DNA of 64,000 bases from Streptomyces flavochromogenes (GTDB lineage: Bacteria > Actinomycetota > Actinomycetes > Streptomycetales > Streptomycetaceae). The notes beneath the pieces are model-generated. The model did not search any database. It was given only the letters and a program-made list of their open reading frames with translations, and was not told the origin of the DNA. Each line of letters begins with the position of its first letter. The first letter of the stretch is position 1. Positions 25,901 through 33,518 of this stretch are shown piece after piece. Both the position numbers and the translations under genes were made by a program. Location of the stretch: NCBI RefSeq assembly GCF_000717595.1, contig NZ_JNZO01000008.1, positions 1 through 64,000 of the forward strand. The letters run 5' to 3'.

Positions 25901-26096
25901 TCGTTCCCGGCCACTTTTCCGCGCGGCGCGGACGGCAGAGCACGAAAGCGGCGTGTGAGCGGCGCACACCCCGGCGCGTTCGACCCGTTCGAGTGAGCCC
26001 TGGCATGGTGCCTCCGACCTCGGGCAGTGATCATCCCGAGCGTCGAGTCGATCACTCGCCGGCCGCTCCGACCAGGGACGATCGAAGGGGGACCTC

Positions 26097-26819
26097 ATGT
26101 TCCGCACCACCTCGCGCACCCGTCGCACCCGCCGTGCGCTCGTGACCGCGGCCGCCGCGCTCCTGCTGTCCGGCTGCACCGCGGTCGGGCCCGACGCCCC
26201 CGCGGCCCCCGGCGTTCCCTCCGGCAAGGCGGCCCAGGACGCGCTCCTCAAGGCCGCCGAGCATCGACTCGTCGTGGACTGCCTGAGCGGCCGGGGGCTC
26301 TCGCTGACGTCCAGGCCCCGCGCCCCGGACGAGGAGCGGAAGCTCCGGGCGGCGCTGTTCGGCGCCGGTCCCCGAGAGCTCTCCGTCACCCTCGCCACGG
26401 GCGCCACCGTCACGGCCCACGAGGACGGCTGCGTCGCCGGTGCCCGGCAGCGGCTCTACGGCGACCAGCGACGCTGGTTCCGGGCGCAGGTCGTCGTCGA
26501 CAACCTCCGCGCCGAGGCCCAGGCCCGGATGCGCGCCGACCCCGCTCACCGAGCGGCACTCGCCCGGTGGACCCGCTGCGTGACACCTCCGGACAGCCCC
26601 CGCCCCGACCGTCCCGATCCGGCCGTCGCCACCCGCTGCTCCCGCGAGAGCGGACTCGACGAGGTCCGCGAGCGGCTGGAGGCCGCCGAGCTGGCCACCG
26701 TGCGCGCGCTGCGCCGGGACGAGCTCACCACATACCGGCAGCTGCGCGACCGCGCGCTGCGGCAGGCAGTCGAACTGCCCGCGCCCACCCACCCGCAGAA
26801 AGGCACCACCCTCTCGTGA
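26097..26819 (+). CDS. Secreted lipoprotein, unknown function
   Basis: 240 aa. The signal sequence (RRALVTAAAALLLSGC) ends in a lipobox, with lipidated Cys near residue 26. The mature part is helical and charged, with cysteines at VVDCLSGRG, HEDGCVAG, WTRCVTPP and VATRCSRES that could pair. No known domain. ATG 26097 has GAAGGGGGA upstream. Its stop overlaps the start of the protease-inhibitor gene (GTGA), so the two are co-translated and may act together outside the cell. Confidence 0.82.
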   Translation: MFRTTSRTRRTRRALVTAAAALLLSGCTAVGPDAPAAPGVPSGKAAQDALLKAAEHRLVVDCLSGRGLSLTSRPRAPDEERKLRAALFGAGPRELSVTLATGATVTAHEDGCVAGARQRLYGDQRRWFRAQVVVDNLRAEAQARMRADPAHRAALARWTRCVTPPDSPRPDRPDPAVATRCSRESGLDEVRERLEAAELATVRALRRDELTTYRQLRDRALRQAVELPAPTHPQKGTTLS

Positions 26820-27187
26820 AGCGACTTCTCGTCACCACCGCCGCGGCCCTGTTCGCCGCCACCGCCGGTCTCGCCCTCGCGACCTCCGCCGGCGCGGCCG
26901 AATGCCCCAGCGGTGAGTTCTGCGTCTGGCAGGACTCCGACTTCGGTGGCCAGCGCGCCAACTGGAGCGGGGACGACGGCTGGTGGGAGAGCTGGATCTC
27001 CGACACCGACTCCTCCTGGGCCAACCACGGCATCTCCGGACCCGGCATCAAGGACCACGTCAAGGTCTACGAGAGCGCCTGGCAGGGCGGCGGCATGACC
27101 ATCTGTCTCGCCCCGGGCCAGGAGGTCGGCTACAACGGCGCGGCCAACGACCGGGGTGACTCCCACATCTGGTCGATGGGCTGCTGA
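26816..27187 (+). CDS. Secreted peptidase inhibitor family I36-like protein
   Basis: 123 aa with a signal peptide (about 1-27, ending TSAGAAE). The mature domain is a small beta-gamma-crystallin-like inhibitor: CPSGEFCVWQDSDFGGQRANW, DRGDSHIWSMGC, with four cysteines. The family includes the Streptomyces metalloproteinase inhibitor SMPI. It could protect the cell from its own or foreign proteases. The GTG start overlaps the lipoprotein stop by 4 bp. A very strong bidirectional hairpin follows. Confidence 0.88.
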   Translation: MKRLLVTTAAALFAATAGLALATSAGAAECPSGEFCVWQDSDFGGQRANWSGDDGWWESWISDTDSSWANHGISGPGIKDHVKVYESAWQGGGMTICLAPGQEVGYNGAANDRGDSHIWSMGC

Positions 27188-27225
27188 CCCGGTCCACGTG
27201 CCCTCCCCGCGTCGTGGCACGGCCG

Positions 27226-27269
27226 CCCGTGCCCCTTTCCCGCCGTCGACCGGGCGGGAGGGGCACGGG
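27226..27269. terminator. Bidirectional terminator between inhibitor gene and hmp
   Basis: CCCGTGCCCC-TTT-CCCGCC (27226-27244) pairs with GGCGGG-A-GGGGCACGGG (27253-27269), 16 bp of stem with a small internal bulge. It lies between the convergent ends of the two genes. Confidence 0.75.
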
Positions 27270-27277
27270 GTGGTCCG

Positions 27278-28465
27278 TCAGCTCTCGTCGCCCAGCCACA
27301 GGTCGGGTCCGAAGACCTCGTAGTGGATGTCGGCCGCCGCGACACCCCGGCCGACGAGGTCGCCGCGGACCGCGCGAAGGAAGGGCAGCGGCCCGCAGAG
27401 GTACGCCGTGACGTCGGCCGGCAGGTCGAGGGTCGTGACGTCGGCGCGGCCCGTCAGGGCGCCGGAGTCGCGCGGCTCCTCGTACCAGAGGTGCAGCGTT
27501 CCGTGCGGCAGCGCGTCCACGAGCCGCCGCAGTTCGGCGGCGTGGGCGTGGGACGCGGGCGTGCGGTCGGCGTGGACGACGACGACCGGCCGGGTCGAAC
27601 CCGTGGCCGCCAGGTGGTCGAGCATGGCCAGCATCGGGGTGCTGCCGATCCCCGCGGAGGCGAGCAGCAGCGGGCTCTCGCCCTCGGGCAGGACGAGGTC
27701 GCCGAACGGGGCGGAGACCTCCACCGTGTCGCCCGCGCGCGCGTGGTCGTGCAACCAGGACGAGACCTCACCGGCCGGGTCGCCGGCGACCCGCTTGACG
27801 GTGATCCGCCACTGCGGGTGACCGGGCGCGGCGGACAGGCTGTACTGGCGGATCTGCCGGGCACCGTCGGGCAGGGTGACCTGGACGCTCACGTACTGGC
27901 CCGGCCGGAACGCTGCCGTGGGCGTCCCGTCGGTGTGCCGCAGGACGAAGGAGACGGTGTCGGGCGTCTCCTCCCGCCGCTCGGCGATCTCCATCGTCCG
28001 CCAGACCTGGCCCTCGGCGACCCCGGTCTGCTGGTAGAGCCGAGTCTCGACCGCGATCAAGGCGTTGGCCATCAGCCAGTACACCTCGTCCCAGGCCCGT
28101 GCGACCTCGGGCGTGACCGCGTCGCCGAGGACCTCGACGATGGCGGCGAAGAGGTGCTCGTGCACCGTCTTGTACTGCGCGGAGGTGACGCCGAGCGAGG
28201 CGTGCTTGTGGGCAATCCGCGACAGCATCACGTCGGGACGCTCGTCCGGCCGCTCGACGAGGGCGACGGCGAAGGCCGCTATGGAGCCGGCGAGTGCCTG
28301 CCGCTGCTCGCCGCTCGCCTGGTTGCCCCGGTTGAACAGGTCGCGCAGGAGCTCGGGGTGGGCGGCGAAGAGGCGCCCGTAGAACCGCTCGGTGATCCTG
28401 TCGAGCGCGCCTCCGACGGCGGGCAGGGTGGCGCGGACGACGGGGACGGCCTGCTCGGACAGCAT
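27278..28465 (-). CDS. hmp: Flavohaemoprotein: nitric oxide dioxygenase
   Basis: 395 aa. The globin domain (1-140) has FNRGNQASGEQRQALA with the proximal-type region KTVHEHLFAAI, and the distal residues precede it. The FAD domain has the RQYSLSAAPG binding motif (about 205). The NAD domain has ASAGIGSTPMLAMLDHL and YLCGPLPFLRAV, ending YEVFGPDLW. It converts NO and O2 to nitrate with NAD(P)H, protecting against nitrosative stress. ATG 28465 has GAGAG upstream. It lies 70 bp downstream of nsrR on the same strand and has its own NsrR-like box. Confidence 0.95.
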   Translation of the reverse strand: MLSEQAVPVVRATLPAVGGALDRITERFYGRLFAAHPELLRDLFNRGNQASGEQRQALAGSIAAFAVALVERPDERPDVMLSRIAHKHASLGVTSAQYKTVHEHLFAAIVEVLGDAVTPEVARAWDEVYWLMANALIAVETRLYQQTGVAEGQVWRTMEIAERREETPDTVSFVLRHTDGTPTAAFRPGQYVSVQVTLPDGARQIRQYSLSAAPGHPQWRITVKRVAGDPAGEVSSWLHDHARAGDTVEVSAPFGDLVLPEGESPLLLASAGIGSTPMLAMLDHLAATGSTRPVVVVHADRTPASHAHAAELRRLVDALPHGTLHLWYEEPRDSGALTGRADVTTLDLPADVTAYLCGPLPFLRAVRGDLVGRGVAAADIHYEVFGPDLWLGDES

Positions 28466-28475
28466 GGCAACTCTC

Positions 28476-28499
28476 AATCTGGTAGATGATCTGCGTATT
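28476..28499 (-). promoter_or_regulatory. Probable NsrR box upstream of hmp
   Basis: Read on the minus strand, AATACGCAGATCATCTACCAG is close, as far as I recall it, to the NsrR-protected site upstream of hmpA1 in S. coelicolor. A related sequence lies in front of nsrR. It sits 11-34 bp before the ATG, where binding would block transcription or ribosome access. Confidence 0.55.
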
Positions 28500-28535
28500 T
28501 AAAAGCGTGCCCGCGCGCCGTCGGGCGCGTACGGC

Positions 28536-28979
28536 TCAGAGGGTGGGTCGCGGGGTGAGGGAGAGCAGCAGGGGGCCGGTCGGGGATTCGACCAGCTCCG
28601 CCACGGTCAGCGGGTCGAGTGCGCGGTAGAACGCCTCCTGCGCCTCGCGCAGCGCCCCCCGCAGTCGGCAGGCGGTCCGCAGGGGGCACGGCGGGTCGCC
28701 TTCGCAGGCGACGACCTCCTCCTCGCCCTCCAGGGTGCGGGCCAGCCAGCCCACCGAGGAGCGGCGACCCCGTTCCGTGAGGGCCAGACCGCCGCCACGG
28801 CCGCGCCGCGCCTCGACCACGCCCAGGTGCTGGAGCCGGGTGACCACCTTCGCCATGTGGGCGTAGGGCACGTCCATCGAGTCCGCCACCTCGCGGGTGG
28901 TGACGGATTCCTCCGGTGCGGTGACCGCCAGGCGCATCACGGCGCGGAGTGCCAGGTCGGTGAACTTCGTCAGCCTCAC
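28536..28979 (-). CDS. nsrR: NsrR: Rrf2-family nitric-oxide-sensing repressor
   Basis: 147 aa. Rrf2 winged helix (MRLTKFTDLALRAVMRLAV, VTTREVADSMDVPYAHMAKVV) and three cysteines in ACEGDPPCPLRTAC with spacing 6 and 6, the same as the [4Fe-4S] ligands of S. coelicolor NsrR. NO damages the cluster and releases repression of hmp. It is upstream of hmp on the same strand, the classic arrangement. Confidence 0.93.
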   Translation of the reverse strand: MRLTKFTDLALRAVMRLAVTAPEESVTTREVADSMDVPYAHMAKVVTRLQHLGVVEARRGRGGGLALTERGRRSSVGWLARTLEGEEEVVACEGDPPCPLRTACRLRGALREAQEAFYRALDPLTVAELVESPTGPLLLSLTPRPTL

Positions 28980-28996
28980 GCCGTGACCGTATCAAA

Positions 28997-29020
28997 GCGG
29001 TATCCGGCATACGTATTAAG
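28997..29020 (-). promoter_or_regulatory. Probable NsrR box upstream of nsrR
   Basis: The minus-strand sequence TTAATACGTATGCCGGATAC aligns with the hmp box (shared AATACG and a distal AC/ACC), 18-41 bp before the nsrR start. It suggests autoregulation. Confidence 0.45.
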
Positions 29021-29027
29021 GGTCCCG

Positions 29028-29963
29028 CTATGCGCGGGAGGAACGTTGCCGGTGGTGCAGCCACACCCACCAGCCGCCCGAGGCCAGGCAACTGGTGGTG
29101 AGGACGATCCCCACGACCGGCCACCGCCCGTCCGCGATGCGGATGTCCGTGACGATCACCAGGAACAGGGCGACCGTCGGCAGCAGAACGGAACCGAAGG
29201 CCTTCAGCCCCGCACGAGCCATGACGGGGTCGAGCTGCCGGCTCCGCCGGGAGCGCGGGTCCGGGGAGCCGGCGTAGAAGACGGTGGCACGATCGGTCAT
29301 GTTCGTGGTGCCCCGGTAGTAGCCGTGGGCCATGTACGGGAGCCAGACCAGGGGCGCCACCAGGCCGACCAGGAACACGGCGCCGAGGAGCGCCCACCTG
29401 CCGACGCGGACCCATCGTCCGGATCCGTCGTCCGGCGTGACGAGGCCGAGGAGCTTCGCCATCCGGATGATCAGGTCCCGGAACCCCGCCACGCGCCCCC
29501 GGTCGCCGTCGCCTCCTGGCCGCGTGGCGGTCCGGTCGAGCGCGGTCCTGGCGGTATCGGTGTCCTCGTACACCCCTTGCAGGACGAGCAGTTCGGCACC
29601 GCGCTGGGGGTCCGTGGTGTCCCGCCCGTCGACGGCGGCGATCTCGAGCACCGTGCGCACCTGCGTGAGGAGCGCTCCGCAGAAGGCCACGGGGATCAGC
29701 AGCAGGAAGGGGCCGCCGACGAACGCGCCCTCCGCCGTCACCGCCCGTCGTCCACGCGACACGACCAGGGCCCGCAGCGCGGCCGCGTCGGCCTCCGGAT
29801 GGGCTTCACGGAGTCGGGCGACGCGCGGACCGACCCCCGGTCCCAGATGGCGCAGAGAGAAGGACGCGAGCGACTCCGGGAGCCTGCCGGGCTCCGCCAG
29901 GATCTCCTTGAGCAGGGATCCGGCGAGCCCGGCGGCCGGTGCCGCCCGCGTCCTCTTCCGCAC
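29028..29963 (-). CDS. Membrane protein, EcsC-like region, unknown function
   Basis: 311 aa, GTG start. About four hydrophobic segments: GGPFLLLIPVAFCGALL (about 82-100), WALLGAVFLVGLVAPLVWL (about 190-208), VLLPTVALFLVIVTDI and VVGIVLTTSCLASGGWWVW near the end. The segment VRTVLEIAAVDGRDTTDPQRGAELLVLQGVY resembles EcsC-family proteins. No catalytic motif is visible. It starts 35 bp after the SHOCT-tail membrane gene on the same strand, so they may form an operon. Confidence 0.68.
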   Translation of the reverse strand: MRKRTRAAPAAGLAGSLLKEILAEPGRLPESLASFSLRHLGPGVGPRVARLREAHPEADAAALRALVVSRGRRAVTAEGAFVGGPFLLLIPVAFCGALLTQVRTVLEIAAVDGRDTTDPQRGAELLVLQGVYEDTDTARTALDRTATRPGGDGDRGRVAGFRDLIIRMAKLLGLVTPDDGSGRWVRVGRWALLGAVFLVGLVAPLVWLPYMAHGYYRGTTNMTDRATVFYAGSPDPRSRRSRQLDPVMARAGLKAFGSVLLPTVALFLVIVTDIRIADGRWPVVGIVLTTSCLASGGWWVWLHHRQRSSRA

Positions 29964-29998
29964 GTCCGGGTGCGCCTTCCTCTGTGCGCTCCTGGGGC

Positions 29999-30400
29999 TC
30001 AGGCCAGGACCTTGGCCTTCGCCTTCTCGAACTCCTCCGGGGTGATCGCGCCCTTGTCCTTCAGCTCCGCGAGCCGCGCCAGCTCGTGGGCGGCACCGCC
30101 GCCACCGCCCTCCTGGGGGCCGGCGGTCTTGCGGATGTAGTCCTGGAACGCGGCCTCGCTCTCCTTGGCCCGCTTGACGTCACGCTCGCCCATGCCCTTG
30201 CCCCGGGCGATGACGTAGATCAGCACGCCGAGGTACGGGAGCACGATGCAGAAGATCAGCCAGCCCGCCTTGGCCCAGCCGTTCAGAGAGTGGTCCCTGA
30301 AGATGTCGCCGATCACCTTGAAGAGCAGGAACAGCCACATGATCCAGAGGAAGAACCACAGCATGGTCCAGAAGAGGTTGAGGAGAGGGTAGTCGTCCAT
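29999..30400 (-). CDS. Two-helix membrane protein with SHOCT tail
   Basis: 133 aa. The N-terminal PLDc_N-like membrane region has two helices (FWTMLWFFLWIMWLFLLFKV and GWLIFCIVLPYLGVLIYVIA). The C-terminal SHOCT motif is LARLAELKDKGAITPEEFEKAKAKVL. Such proteins are common in actinobacteria; SHOCT tails are thought to mediate oligomerisation. No enzymatic role is evident. It is divergent from the DUF6325-like gene, whose downstream neighbour also ends in SHOCT. Confidence 0.85.
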   Translation of the reverse strand: MDDYPLLNLFWTMLWFFLWIMWLFLLFKVIGDIFRDHSLNGWAKAGWLIFCIVLPYLGVLIYVIARGKGMGERDVKRAKESEAAFQDYIRKTAGPQEGGGGGAAHELARLAELKDKGAITPEEFEKAKAKVLA

Positions 30401-30556
30401 TCCGGCGCACTCCGTTCCCGCACCGGCCGGGGAGGCCGGGCATGCAGCGAGTTTCACCCAGCCGGGCCGCCTCCGCATGTCGTGGCCACTCCACGTGCGG
30501 GCCGCCGGCCGCCGTGGTCGGATGGAGGCCGCGTACCGCACGAGGAACGGAGTGCC

Positions 30557-30997
30557 ATGGGGCCGGTGGAATGTGTCGTGCTCGCCTTCCCCGGAGAGCG
30601 GCTGAAGGTGGCGGCGGTGACGGCCCTGGCGGACCTGCGCAGAGCGGGCCAGGTGCGGCTCATCGACTCGCTCGTCGTGGTCAAGTCGGTCGGCGGGGAA
30701 GTCTCCACCTCCGAACTCGTCGAGTACGAGGAGTACGACGAGGCCACCGCCGAGATCGGCCCCGAGGTGAACCTGCTCGGCCCCGAGGACGCCGAGGAGG
30801 CGGCCGAGACACTCGAACCCGGCTCGTGCGCCCTGATGCTGCTGGTCGAACACGTCTGGGCCGCCCGCGCGGCCGACGTGGTCCGCGAGGCCGGTGGCCG
30901 TATCGCGGGGAACGTGCGGGTGCCGCCCGAGTACGTCCGGCAGGCGCAGGAAGCCCAGCGCGAGGCCACGGCCGCCGCCATGACCGGAAGGAGCTGA
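30557..30997 (+). CDS. DUF6325-like protein
   Basis: 146 aa. The N-terminal fold VECVVLAFPGERLKVAAVTALADLRRAGQVRLIDSLVVVKSVGG and the central SCALMLLVEHVWAARAADVVREAGGRI resemble the small DUF6325/DUF1269-type proteins found beside SHOCT proteins in actinobacteria. It is cytoplasmic, without catalytic motifs, and acidic in the middle. It lies 2 bp upstream of the SHOCT gene, so one operon is likely. Confidence 0.75.
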   Translation: MGPVECVVLAFPGERLKVAAVTALADLRRAGQVRLIDSLVVVKSVGGEVSTSELVEYEEYDEATAEIGPEVNLLGPEDAEEAAETLEPGSCALMLLVEHVWAARAADVVREAGGRIAGNVRVPPEYVRQAQEAQREATAAAMTGRS

Positions 30998-30999
30998 CG

Positions 31000-31407
31000 A
31001 TGTTTCTGCGACGCCGTCCGCTCGGACGCCCCGTCATCCGGCCCGCCGGAGCTCCGCTCCTCCGCGGCGCGCTCGTCGGGGGCGTGGCCTACGCGGCCGG
31101 CCGGAGCTCCGCCCGGGCCGCTCGCCGCGAACAGGACCAGGAGGAGGCCATCGCCGATCTCCAGGCCCAGCAGCCGTCCACGGCCGCCGCTCCGCCGGCA
31201 CCGAGCGCGCCACAGGCCGCCGCACGCGTCCCGGTCGCGCCGGCCCCCGTCGCGCCGGCCCCCGTCGCGCCGGCCCCCGTCGCGCCGGCATCCGGCGGAG
31301 CGTCCTCGGTGACCGATCAGCTTGTCCGGCTCGGCGAACTCGCCCAGCAAGGGCTGCTCACCCCGGAGGAGTTCACGGCTGCCAAGGCCACACTCCTCGG
31401 CGTCTGA
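31000..31407 (+). CDS. SHOCT-domain protein with VAPAP repeats
   Basis: 135 aa. The N-terminus (RPLGRPVIRPAGAPLLRGALVGGVAYAAGRSSA) has a short hydrophobic patch. The middle has four VAPAP units encoded by a 15-bp repeat. The C-terminus is a SHOCT motif (LVRLGELAQQGLLTPEEFTAAKATLLG). The arrangement is a repeat-length linker carrying a SHOCT module. It is probably co-expressed with the preceding gene (2-bp gap). Confidence 0.82.
   Translation: MFLRRRPLGRPVIRPAGAPLLRGALVGGVAYAAGRSSARAARREQDQEEAIADLQAQQPSTAAAPPAPSAPQAAARVPVAPAPVAPAPVAPAPVAPASGGASSVTDQLVRLGELAQQGLLTPEEFTAAKATLLGV
31234..31290 (+). repeat. 15-bp coding tandem repeat (VAPAP)
   Basis: The unit GTCGCGCCGGCCCCC is repeated nearly four times without interruption. 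It is in frame, so unit gain or loss changes only linker length. Confidence 0.85.
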
Positions 31408-31455
31408 GGAACTCGGCGCGCCGGCGCGCAGAGGAGCGTCCGCCAGTCATCGCCC

Positions 31456-31485
31456 CGCCAGGCACGGCCCCGCCAGGCACGGCCC
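31456..31485 (+). repeat. 15-bp tandem repeat in intergenic DNA
   Basis: Two exact copies of CGCCAGGCACGGCCC lie between the convergent SHOCT and peroxiredoxin genes. A GC-rich hairpin (GGCGCGCCGGCGCGC) lies about 40 bp to the left, so this region may also serve as terminator. Confidence 0.6.
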
Positions 31486-31544
31486 CGTGGGTCGCCGTGC
31501 CTCACTCGCCGCGCTGCAGACTCCGTGCTCCGGGCGCCGCCCGT

Positions 31545-31994
31545 TCAGGCGCCGCGCAGGGCCGCGAGCGCGCGGTCGGCGTGGGCGCTCATGCGCAGCT
31601 CGCTGCGGACGACCTCCCGCACCCGACGGTCCTGGCCGATCACGAACGTCACCCGCTTCGTCGGCGCGAGCGAGAACCCGCGCTTCACGCCGAACCGGTC
31701 GCGCACGGCACCGTCCGGGTCCGACAGCAGGGGATAGCCGAGGGAGTGCCGCTCGGCGAACTCCTGCTGCCGCTCCACCGGATCCGTGCTGATGCCGACG
31801 GGCAGGGCACCGACGGCGCGGAACTCGGCCGCGAGGTCCCGGAAGTGGCAGGCCTCGGCGGTGCAGCCGGGGGTGAGGGCCGCCGGGTAGAAGAAGAGGA
31901 CGACCGGCCCTTCGGCCAGCAGGCCGCTCAGGGAACGTGCGGCCCCCGTCTCGTCCGGAAGGCTGAAGTCCTCGACGAGGTCACCGACGTTCAT
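31545..31994 (-). CDS. Peroxiredoxin, BCP/PrxQ type
   Basis: 149 aa thioredoxin-fold peroxidase. The active site is YPAALTPGCTAEACHFRD: the peroxidatic Cys in TPGC and a resolving Cys five residues later, the atypical two-cysteine layout of bacterioferritin-comigratory proteins. The PxxxTxxC motif is conserved. It reduces H2O2 and organic peroxides with thioredoxin. It runs convergently with the SHOCT gene. Confidence 0.93.
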   Translation of the reverse strand: MNVGDLVEDFSLPDETGAARSLSGLLAEGPVVLFFYPAALTPGCTAEACHFRDLAAEFRAVGALPVGISTDPVERQQEFAERHSLGYPLLSDPDGAVRDRFGVKRGFSLAPTKRVTFVIGQDRRVREVVRSELRMSAHADRALAALRGA

Positions 31995-32120
31995 AGAGGC
32001 CCGTCCCCGATCCGTACGTGCTCCGCCACCGGCGCCTCCGGTGGCCGGCCGGTGACGTTACCGCACGGTAGGACCCGCCGTCACCCTGTCGGGCGCCGGG
32101 TCACGCCCTGTCGAGTCCGG

Positions 32121-32750
32121 TCAGGCCTGGTGCGCCGCCGCCGTCCCCGTCGCCGCCGTCCCTGTCGGCACTGTCGCCGTCGCCGCCCCGCTCCGGGCCG
32201 CGGTGCGCCGGTCGAGCACGGTGAGGGCGCGCTCGCCCCAGCGCAGGTTCTCCTCCTCGAAGAACCGGCCGCGCATCAGCGTCAGGTACGGGCCGACCCG
32301 CTCCGCCTCGTCGAGGTACGTCTCCTCGTCCCGTCCGGCGAGCATCCACTCCCGCAGCCGGTCGTAGCGGGCCAGCTTGGCCCGCGACGTCTCCATCCGC
32401 TGCGCCACGAACCCCCGGACGGCCGCCGTGTCGCCCCCGTCGCAGGCCTGGACCTGCACCAGCAGTTCGTCGCGTACGGCGCTGGGGCGCGGCGGTGTGG
32501 CCGTGTAGGCGGCCAGATCCCGCATCCCCGGCTCGGTGAGGCTGAACATCCGCTTGTTGGGGCGCCGTTCCTGCTCCACCACACGTGCCGTGATCAGACC
32601 GGCCTCGGCGAGCTTGTCCAGCTCGCGGTAGAGCTGTTGCGGGGTGGCGGCCCAGAAGTTGGCGACGGACACGTCGAAGATCTTCGCAAGGTCGTATCCG
32701 GATGCCTCGCCCTCCAGGAGAGCTGCGAGGACGGCGTGCTTGAGGGACAT
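32121..32750 (-). CDS. PadR-family transcriptional regulator
   Basis: 209 aa. A PadR winged helix at the N-terminus (LKHAVLAALLEGEASGYDLAKIF, PQQLYRELDKLAEAGLITARVVEQERRPNKRMFSLTEPG) and a C-terminal helical Vir-type dimerisation domain (WMLAGRDEETYLDEAERVG). The last 30 residues are a Thr/Ala-rich tail. It probably represses itself and perhaps the divergent SRPBCC gene through the palindrome at 32770-32799. Confidence 0.92.
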   Translation of the reverse strand: MSLKHAVLAALLEGEASGYDLAKIFDVSVANFWAATPQQLYRELDKLAEAGLITARVVEQERRPNKRMFSLTEPGMRDLAAYTATPPRPSAVRDELLVQVQACDGGDTAAVRGFVAQRMETSRAKLARYDRLREWMLAGRDEETYLDEAERVGPYLTLMRGRFFEEENLRWGERALTVLDRRTAARSGAATATVPTGTAATGTAAAHQA

Positions 32751-32769
32751 CCCGACACGCTAGCAGCAC

Positions 32770-32799
32770 GTTGAATAGTTTCCTCCGCACCTATTCAAC
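32770..32799. promoter_or_regulatory. PadR operator candidate
   Basis: GTTGAATAG and CTATTCAAC form a perfect 9-bp inverted repeat with a 12-bp spacer, 20 bp upstream of the padR-like start, in AT-rich sequence unusual for this region. The half-sites are of the ATG/AAC-bearing type seen for PadR regulators. Confidence 0.65.
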
Positions 32800-32897
32800 C
32801 GGCGATCCCCAGGCCGGACGGGGGTCCTACGCTGGCACGTCCGTCCGGCGCCTGCCTAGGCTGGAGGGAGGGGACGGCAGATCCGAGGGGCAGCGCG

Positions 32898-33383
32898 ATG
32901 GACAGCCACACGTTTGTCTATACCACCTATATCCGGACCACCCCCGACGAGCTCTGGACGGCGCTCACGGACCCGGCGTTCACGCGGCGGTACTGGGGTG
33001 TGGCCTTCGAGAGCGAGTGGACCCCCGGAGCCCCCATGGTCTGGGACGAGACCGGACGCCGGACCGCCGACCCCGAGCAGGTCGTCCTGGAGGCCGAGCC
33101 GGGCCGCCTCCTCTCGTACACCTGGCACACCTTCACGCCGGCCTGGGCGGAGGCCGTACGGCTCGGCCAGGACGTGTACGAACGGCTCGCCCGGGAACCC
33201 CGGTCCAAGGTGACCTTCCGGATCGAGCCCTCGGGCGACACGGTCAAGCTCACGGTCACCCACGGCGACCTGGACCCCGACGGCCTGATGAAGGGGATGA
33301 TCGGCGAGGGCTGGCCCGCGCTGATCTCCAGCCTCAAGTCCCTTCTGGAGACCGGCGAGGAGCTCCCCGAGCCGCCCCGCTGA
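32898..33383 (+). CDS. SRPBCC / AHSA1-like protein
   Basis: 161 aa, START-like fold: TTYIRTTPDELWTALTDPAFTRRYWG, then LLSYTWHTF, RSKVTFRIEP and LTVTHGDLDPDGLMKGMIGEGWPALISSLKSLLETG. These proteins bind hydrophobic ligands or act as co-chaperone-like factors; in actinobacteria they are often paired with a repressor. Here the partner is the divergent PadR gene. The function is not defined. Confidence 0.9.
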   Translation: MDSHTFVYTTYIRTTPDELWTALTDPAFTRRYWGVAFESEWTPGAPMVWDETGRRTADPEQVVLEAEPGRLLSYTWHTFTPAWAEAVRLGQDVYERLAREPRSKVTFRIEPSGDTVKLTVTHGDLDPDGLMKGMIGEGWPALISSLKSLLETGEELPEPPR

Positions 33384-33518
33384 CCCATTCGAGTCGTCTC
33401 GGCCGCCACTCGGCCGCCACGCCCGGTCCCTTGATCATCCGTTTCTCCTTTCATCGGATTTGATGCTGTGGTCGGCATCGCCCGCCGACGCCCTGGTCGT
33501 CGTCGGAAAGGGGAGGGT

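Noticed and set aside
31234..31290. CRISPR or transposon repeat
   Set aside because: A 15-bp in-frame repeat coding VAPAP inside a SHOCT protein; ordinary low-complexity coding sequence.
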